DNA of 24,101 bases. It comes from Ruminococcus sp. GTDB taxonomy: Bacteria > Bacillota > Clostridia > Oscillospirales > Acutalibacteraceae. The notes beneath the pieces are model-generated. The model saw nothing but the letters and a program-made list of their open reading frames with translations, was not told where the DNA came from and searched no databases. The stretch is taken from positions 1-24,101 of the forward strand of contig DPHV01000028.1 of assembly GCA_003521625.1 (NCBI GenBank), written 5' to 3'. Shown in pieces: positions 22,160 to 24,101 of this stretch; position 1 is the stretch's first letter, and the number at the start of each line of letters is the position of its first letter. A program made the translations under genes and the position numbers.

Positions 22160-22855
22160 CGGCATGCTCTGATTACCGCACCCGTTTCACTGCTTGTTTT
22201 ATTCATTCTTTCAAAGCTAATCGGCAACAAGCAGATGGCTAACCTTAACTTGTTTGACTACATCAACGGAATCACAATCGGTTCAATTGCCGCAGAAATG
22301 GCAACAAACGGCTTTGATGCTTTTTTCGAATGCCTGATTGCGCTGATAATTTATGCGGCTGTAGTAATCCTTCTCTCCTACCTTTCGCAGAAATCAATCG
22401 CTTTAAGGCGATTTTTCACAGGTAAAACCATTGTGCTTTACGACAAGGGAAAAATATACAAGAAAAATCTTATGACGGCAAAAATTGATATGAACGAATT
22501 TCTCTCAATGCTGCGCAACAAGGGTTATTTCTGCCTTGAAGACATTGAAACTGCTTATCTTGAACAAAACGGTCAGCTTTCTGTCCTTGTCAAAAGCAAC
22601 AAAAGTCCTGTCACTCCCTTTGATATGAAAATCAGAGTAAACCACACACGCCCCGAGGTTGTTGTAATTTCGGACGGTAAGGTATTCGAGAAAAACCTGA
22701 AAAGTACAGGAAACAATACAGACTGGCTTAACCGCCAGCTCAAAATCAAGGGGCAAAAACAAAAGGATATTTTCCTTGCAGTGTGCGACGGTGACAACAA
22801 CCTCAAAATCTATGAAATTTCCGACAAGCGTGACACCAACGACCCGTTTGAATAA
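22151..22855 (+). CDS. DUF421 (YetF-like) membrane protein
   Basis: DUF421 proteins of the YetF/YkjA/YdfS group have an N-terminal set of membrane helices and a C-terminal cytoplasmic DUF421 domain; some are linked to spore membranes, but no biochemical activity is settled. The 234 residues show about three helices (10-27, 35-55, 58-82), with the family motif KLIGNKQMANLNLFDYINGI at about 21-40. Then comes TGKTIVLYDKGKIYKKNL, the usual start of the cytoplasmic domain, and MLRNKGYFCLEDIETAYLEQNGQLSVL. GGAGGG sits six bases ahead of the ATG but is locked in a long hairpin. The C-terminus after about 185 is longer than in short relatives. It may be read through from pyrD or use a local promoter. 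Confidence 0.92.
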   Translation: MDFRHALITAPVSLLVLFILSKLIGNKQMANLNLFDYINGITIGSIAAEMATNGFDAFFECLIALIIYAAVVILLSYLSQKSIALRRFFTGKTIVLYDKGKIYKKNLMTAKIDMNEFLSMLRNKGYFCLEDIETAYLEQNGQLSVLVKSNKSPVTPFDMKIRVNHTRPEVVVISDGKVFEKNLKSTGNNTDWLNRQLKIKGQKQKDIFLAVCDGDNNLKIYEISDKRDTNDPFE

Positions 22856-22897
22856 TAATCATTTTTGTCATAAAAACGGTCGTTTTTGCAAACAGTA

Positions 22898-22925
22898 TTG
22901 ACATAAATTCTATTTATCTTAAAAT
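22898..22925 (+). promoter_or_regulatory. Promoter of the unknown 262-residue gene
   Basis: A perfect TTGACA (22898-22903), 16 bp, and TAAAAT (22920-22925) lie about 52 bp ahead of the ATG. A small AAAAAC/GTTTTT hairpin just upstream (22872-22887) could weakly end the DUF421 transcript. Confidence 0.6.
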
Positions 22926-22977
22926 TAATAACAGTAGGATTGTTAGTATACGACAAAACAGACAGGAGTTTATGACA

Positions 22978-23766
22978 ATGATTTCAAATCAGGTTTCCGA
23001 AGCATTCAGAAGCTCATTTGAAAACTTTTTTGCAGACAAAGGTATTAAATGGTGCGACGGCTGTTTTGCAGGTTACAAAAACGGCTTGTTTTCGTATGTT
23101 GAATTACTTGAAATTCAAGGGAAACAAAATGAAGATATTGATCTTATATTCCGTGTTCTGCCCGAATTCTATGTAAATGAGGATGCAATAAGCCGGAGCA
23201 AAAACTGCCTGTTTACTTTCAGGGTTATTGCGAAAAGTCTTGGCATACCTGTTAAAAACGGATTTGAAAATCCCGAAGAATTTTTTGCGCTTTGTCTTGA
23301 TATTTTGAAAACAGAATACAACAGGCTGTTTTTCTACGATTCCATAGATGACTATGCTCAAAGAATGATTTATAATTGCAATTTGCTGATTGATTATGCA
23401 AACAGAAATTCAGGTTTTTCAAATGTTTTCGGCGAGTTTTCAAATATGGACTTTACTTTTCTCGTATATTTCTATCTTAAACACAAGGGCAGCGAGCAAT
23501 GCGGCAAATATCTTAAGAATCTGATAAGCGCATACAGAATTTTGCTTTATGACAAAATGAAATACGGAAATATCGCAGAGCTTAAAGAAAAGCTCAACAA
23601 TTCGGAACAGAAAAAGCTTAAAAGCTTGTTTGAAAATTACGGCAGGCTCACATATTTTGCCGAGGCAATGCTTGAAAACAACATACGATTTTTTGCCGAA
23701 ACCGAAAAAACTTTTGAACTTAAAAGGCTTCTGGGCAGAGATTACATAAAGAAATTTTTGAACTGA
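22978..23766 (+). CDS. Unrecognised 262-residue soluble protein
   Basis: I do not recognise this protein. It is rich in Phe, Tyr, Asn, Lys and Glu, mostly helical by eye, without signal peptide or membrane segment, so probably cytoplasmic. The N-terminal part has CDGCF (about 20-24), a lone CxxC. A long helical stretch covers about 85-200, and a charged segment NIAELKEKLNNSEQKKLKSL lies near 200-220. I saw no catalytic motif or helix-turn-helix that I would trust. The second ATG (22978) is preferred because GGAG lies nine bases upstream; the first at 22972 is only three bases from it. It has its own strong promoter and a good terminator. A lineage-specific regulator or accessory protein is possible. 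Confidence 0.78.
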   Translation: MISNQVSEAFRSSFENFFADKGIKWCDGCFAGYKNGLFSYVELLEIQGKQNEDIDLIFRVLPEFYVNEDAISRSKNCLFTFRVIAKSLGIPVKNGFENPEEFFALCLDILKTEYNRLFFYDSIDDYAQRMIYNCNLLIDYANRNSGFSNVFGEFSNMDFTFLVYFYLKHKGSEQCGKYLKNLISAYRILLYDKMKYGNIAELKEKLNNSEQKKLKSLFENYGRLTYFAEAMLENNIRFFAETEKTFELKRLLGRDYIKKFLN

Positions 23767-23790
23767 ATTAGATTTATTTACATAACAAAT

Positions 23791-23828
23791 AAAAAAACAC
23801 CACTCCAAAATAATGGGTGGTGTTTTTT
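23791..23828. terminator. Bidirectional terminator between the unknown gene and tRNA-Gly
   Basis: AAACACCACTC (23795-23805) pairs with GGGTGGTGTTT (23815-23825), with one T-G wobble, around a nine-base loop. A-rich and T-rich runs flank it on both sides. It serves the rightward unknown gene and the leftward tRNA gene. Confidence 0.85.
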
Positions 23829-23903
23829 GGAGCGGATGACGGGGCTCGAACCCGCTACCTCCACCTTGGCAAGGTGGCGCTCTACCAGATGAGCTATGCC
23901 CGC
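23828..23903 (-). tRNA. tRNA-Gly (anticodon GCC), CCA encoded
   Basis: The 76-base cloverleaf can be drawn fully. The D stem is GCTC/GAGC (on the plus strand 23879-23882 with 23891-23894). The anticodon stem CCACC/GGTGG encloses TTGCCAA with anticodon GCC. The T arm is GCGGG-TTCGAGC-CCCGT, and CCA is encoded (23828-23830). The discriminator base is T. The acceptor stem is odd: the 5' strand GCGGGCA faces CATCCGC, giving four good pairs (1-4), a G5-T68 wobble, and mismatches at C6-A67 and A7-C66. The 3' strand would perfectly match GCGGATG instead. A good promoter lies upstream, so the gene is probably transcribed. Confidence 0.92.
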
Positions 23904-23916
23904 GAGAACAAGGGAT

Positions 23917-23945
23917 ATTTTAACAGAGGTCTTCTTATTTGTCAA
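23917..23945 (-). promoter_or_regulatory. tRNA-Gly promoter
   Basis: The minus strand has TTGACA except for its last base read in context (complement of TGTCAA, 23940-23945, giving TTGACA), 17 bp, and TAAAAT (23917-23922). This near-ideal pair is typical of stable RNA genes. Confidence 0.7.
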
Positions 23946-23969
23946 GGCTTTTCCTGATTTATTTTTCTA

Positions 23970-24101
23970 TCACTCTGCGTCCCCTGTCTCTCCGGCCTGA
24001 TCTTTCGGTGGCGGCGCCGCCATGGCCGCTGTTGTCTCCGAGTCCATCAAGAACTCCACCAGCCCCACCTGACCGCTATCAGGATAGTAGTTCACCTGCC
24101 A
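23970..24101 (-). CDS. C-terminal fragment of an unknown, GC-rich gene (runs off the window)
   Basis: This is the only open frame at the right edge: 43 codons, beginning WQVNYYPDSGQVGLVEFL at the window edge and ending in a TGA at 23970-23972, followed closely by a TAG in the same frame. The tail is Ala-, Pro- and Gly-rich and looks disordered. By hand count the stretch is about 62% GC, clearly above the surrounding genes, and it uses codons (CTG, GTG, GCG, GGG) rare in the neighbours. I do not recognise the family. The composition, and the position beside a tRNA gene, suggest the end of an integrated element such as a prophage or conjugative element. Too little is visible to be sure it is a gene. 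Confidence 0.5.
   Translation of the reverse strand, partial: WQVNYYPDSGQVGLVEFLMDSETTAAMAAPPPKDQAGETGDAE

Noticed and set aside
21272..22165. Long open frame (297 codons) on the minus strand opposite pyrD
   Set aside because: It lies fully antisense to an unmistakable pyrD, has no ribosome site, and its product reads as a shadow of the coding strand.
22119..22165. Reading the DUF421 hairpin as a rightward terminator of pyrD
   Set aside because: Only three T residues follow the stem on the plus strand, and the stem includes the start codon of the next gene.
22872..22887. AAAAACG/CGTTTTT hairpin as a full terminator of the DUF421 gene
   Set aside because: The stem is mostly A-T with almost no loop, so it is at best a weak terminator.

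Overview
The window looks like a chromosomal segment from a low-to-moderate GC, anaerobic, probably gut-type Clostridia (Ruminococcaceae/Oscillospiraceae-like; this placement is an inference). The reasons are strong AGGAGG-type ribosome sites, sigma-A promoters with 16-17 bp spacers, several TTG starts, and a Firmicutes gene set: RqcH, WalJ-RlmH, MecA, a PyrK-PyrD pair of class 1B, QueT behind a preQ1 riboswitch, and DUF421. Almost all of it is housekeeping or ordinary accessory DNA. I see no CRISPR array, no transposase and no obvious defence system.

Layout. Positions 1-5055 form a leftward block: rqcH (ribosome rescue), rlmH (23S rRNA methylation), walJ (metallo-beta-lactamase fold), crcB/fluC (fluoride channel) and murA (peptidoglycan precursor). 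A 568-bp AT-rich divergent region follows. It holds the murA promoter, with a perfect inverted repeat in its spacer, and the ilv promoter. Positions 5624-8854 are ilvB-ilvN-ilvC, three branched-chain amino acid genes closed by a strong terminator. Positions 8929-12100 carry a family 4 uracil-DNA glycosylase, a PduL-type phosphotransacylase, an esterase, a small helical protein and MecA (TTG start). Positions 12269-13801 encode a cytoplasmic GH13 glucosidase. Positions 13859-17570 run leftward: an AlgX/AlgJ-like DHHW protein and an MBOAT O-acyltransferase (together a glycan O-acetylation pair), and a membrane-anchored M23 peptidase in its own unit. Next come an unknown six-helix membrane protein behind a palindromic operator-like site, and queT behind a preQ1-I riboswitch. 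From 19121 the strand switches: a transglutaminase-domain lipoprotein, pyrK, pyrD, a DUF421 membrane protein, an unrecognised 262-residue protein, then a leftward tRNA-Gly(GCC). The last ~130 bp are a GC-rich, foreign-looking C-terminal gene fragment.

The most unusual signals are regulatory rather than protein-coding. (1) A 19-bp, almost perfect RNA hairpin encloses both the ribosome site and the start codon of the DUF421 gene. (2) queT and the transglutaminase gene are driven by divergent promoters whose -35 boxes abut with no base between them; one transcript begins with a preQ1 riboswitch and the other appears leaderless. (3) Palindromes sit in the murA promoter and in the promoter of the unknown membrane protein. 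(4) The tRNA-Gly gene has a mismatched acceptor stem, as if its two halves came from different genes, right beside foreign-looking DNA. All functional statements rest on reading motifs by eye; no database search was possible.
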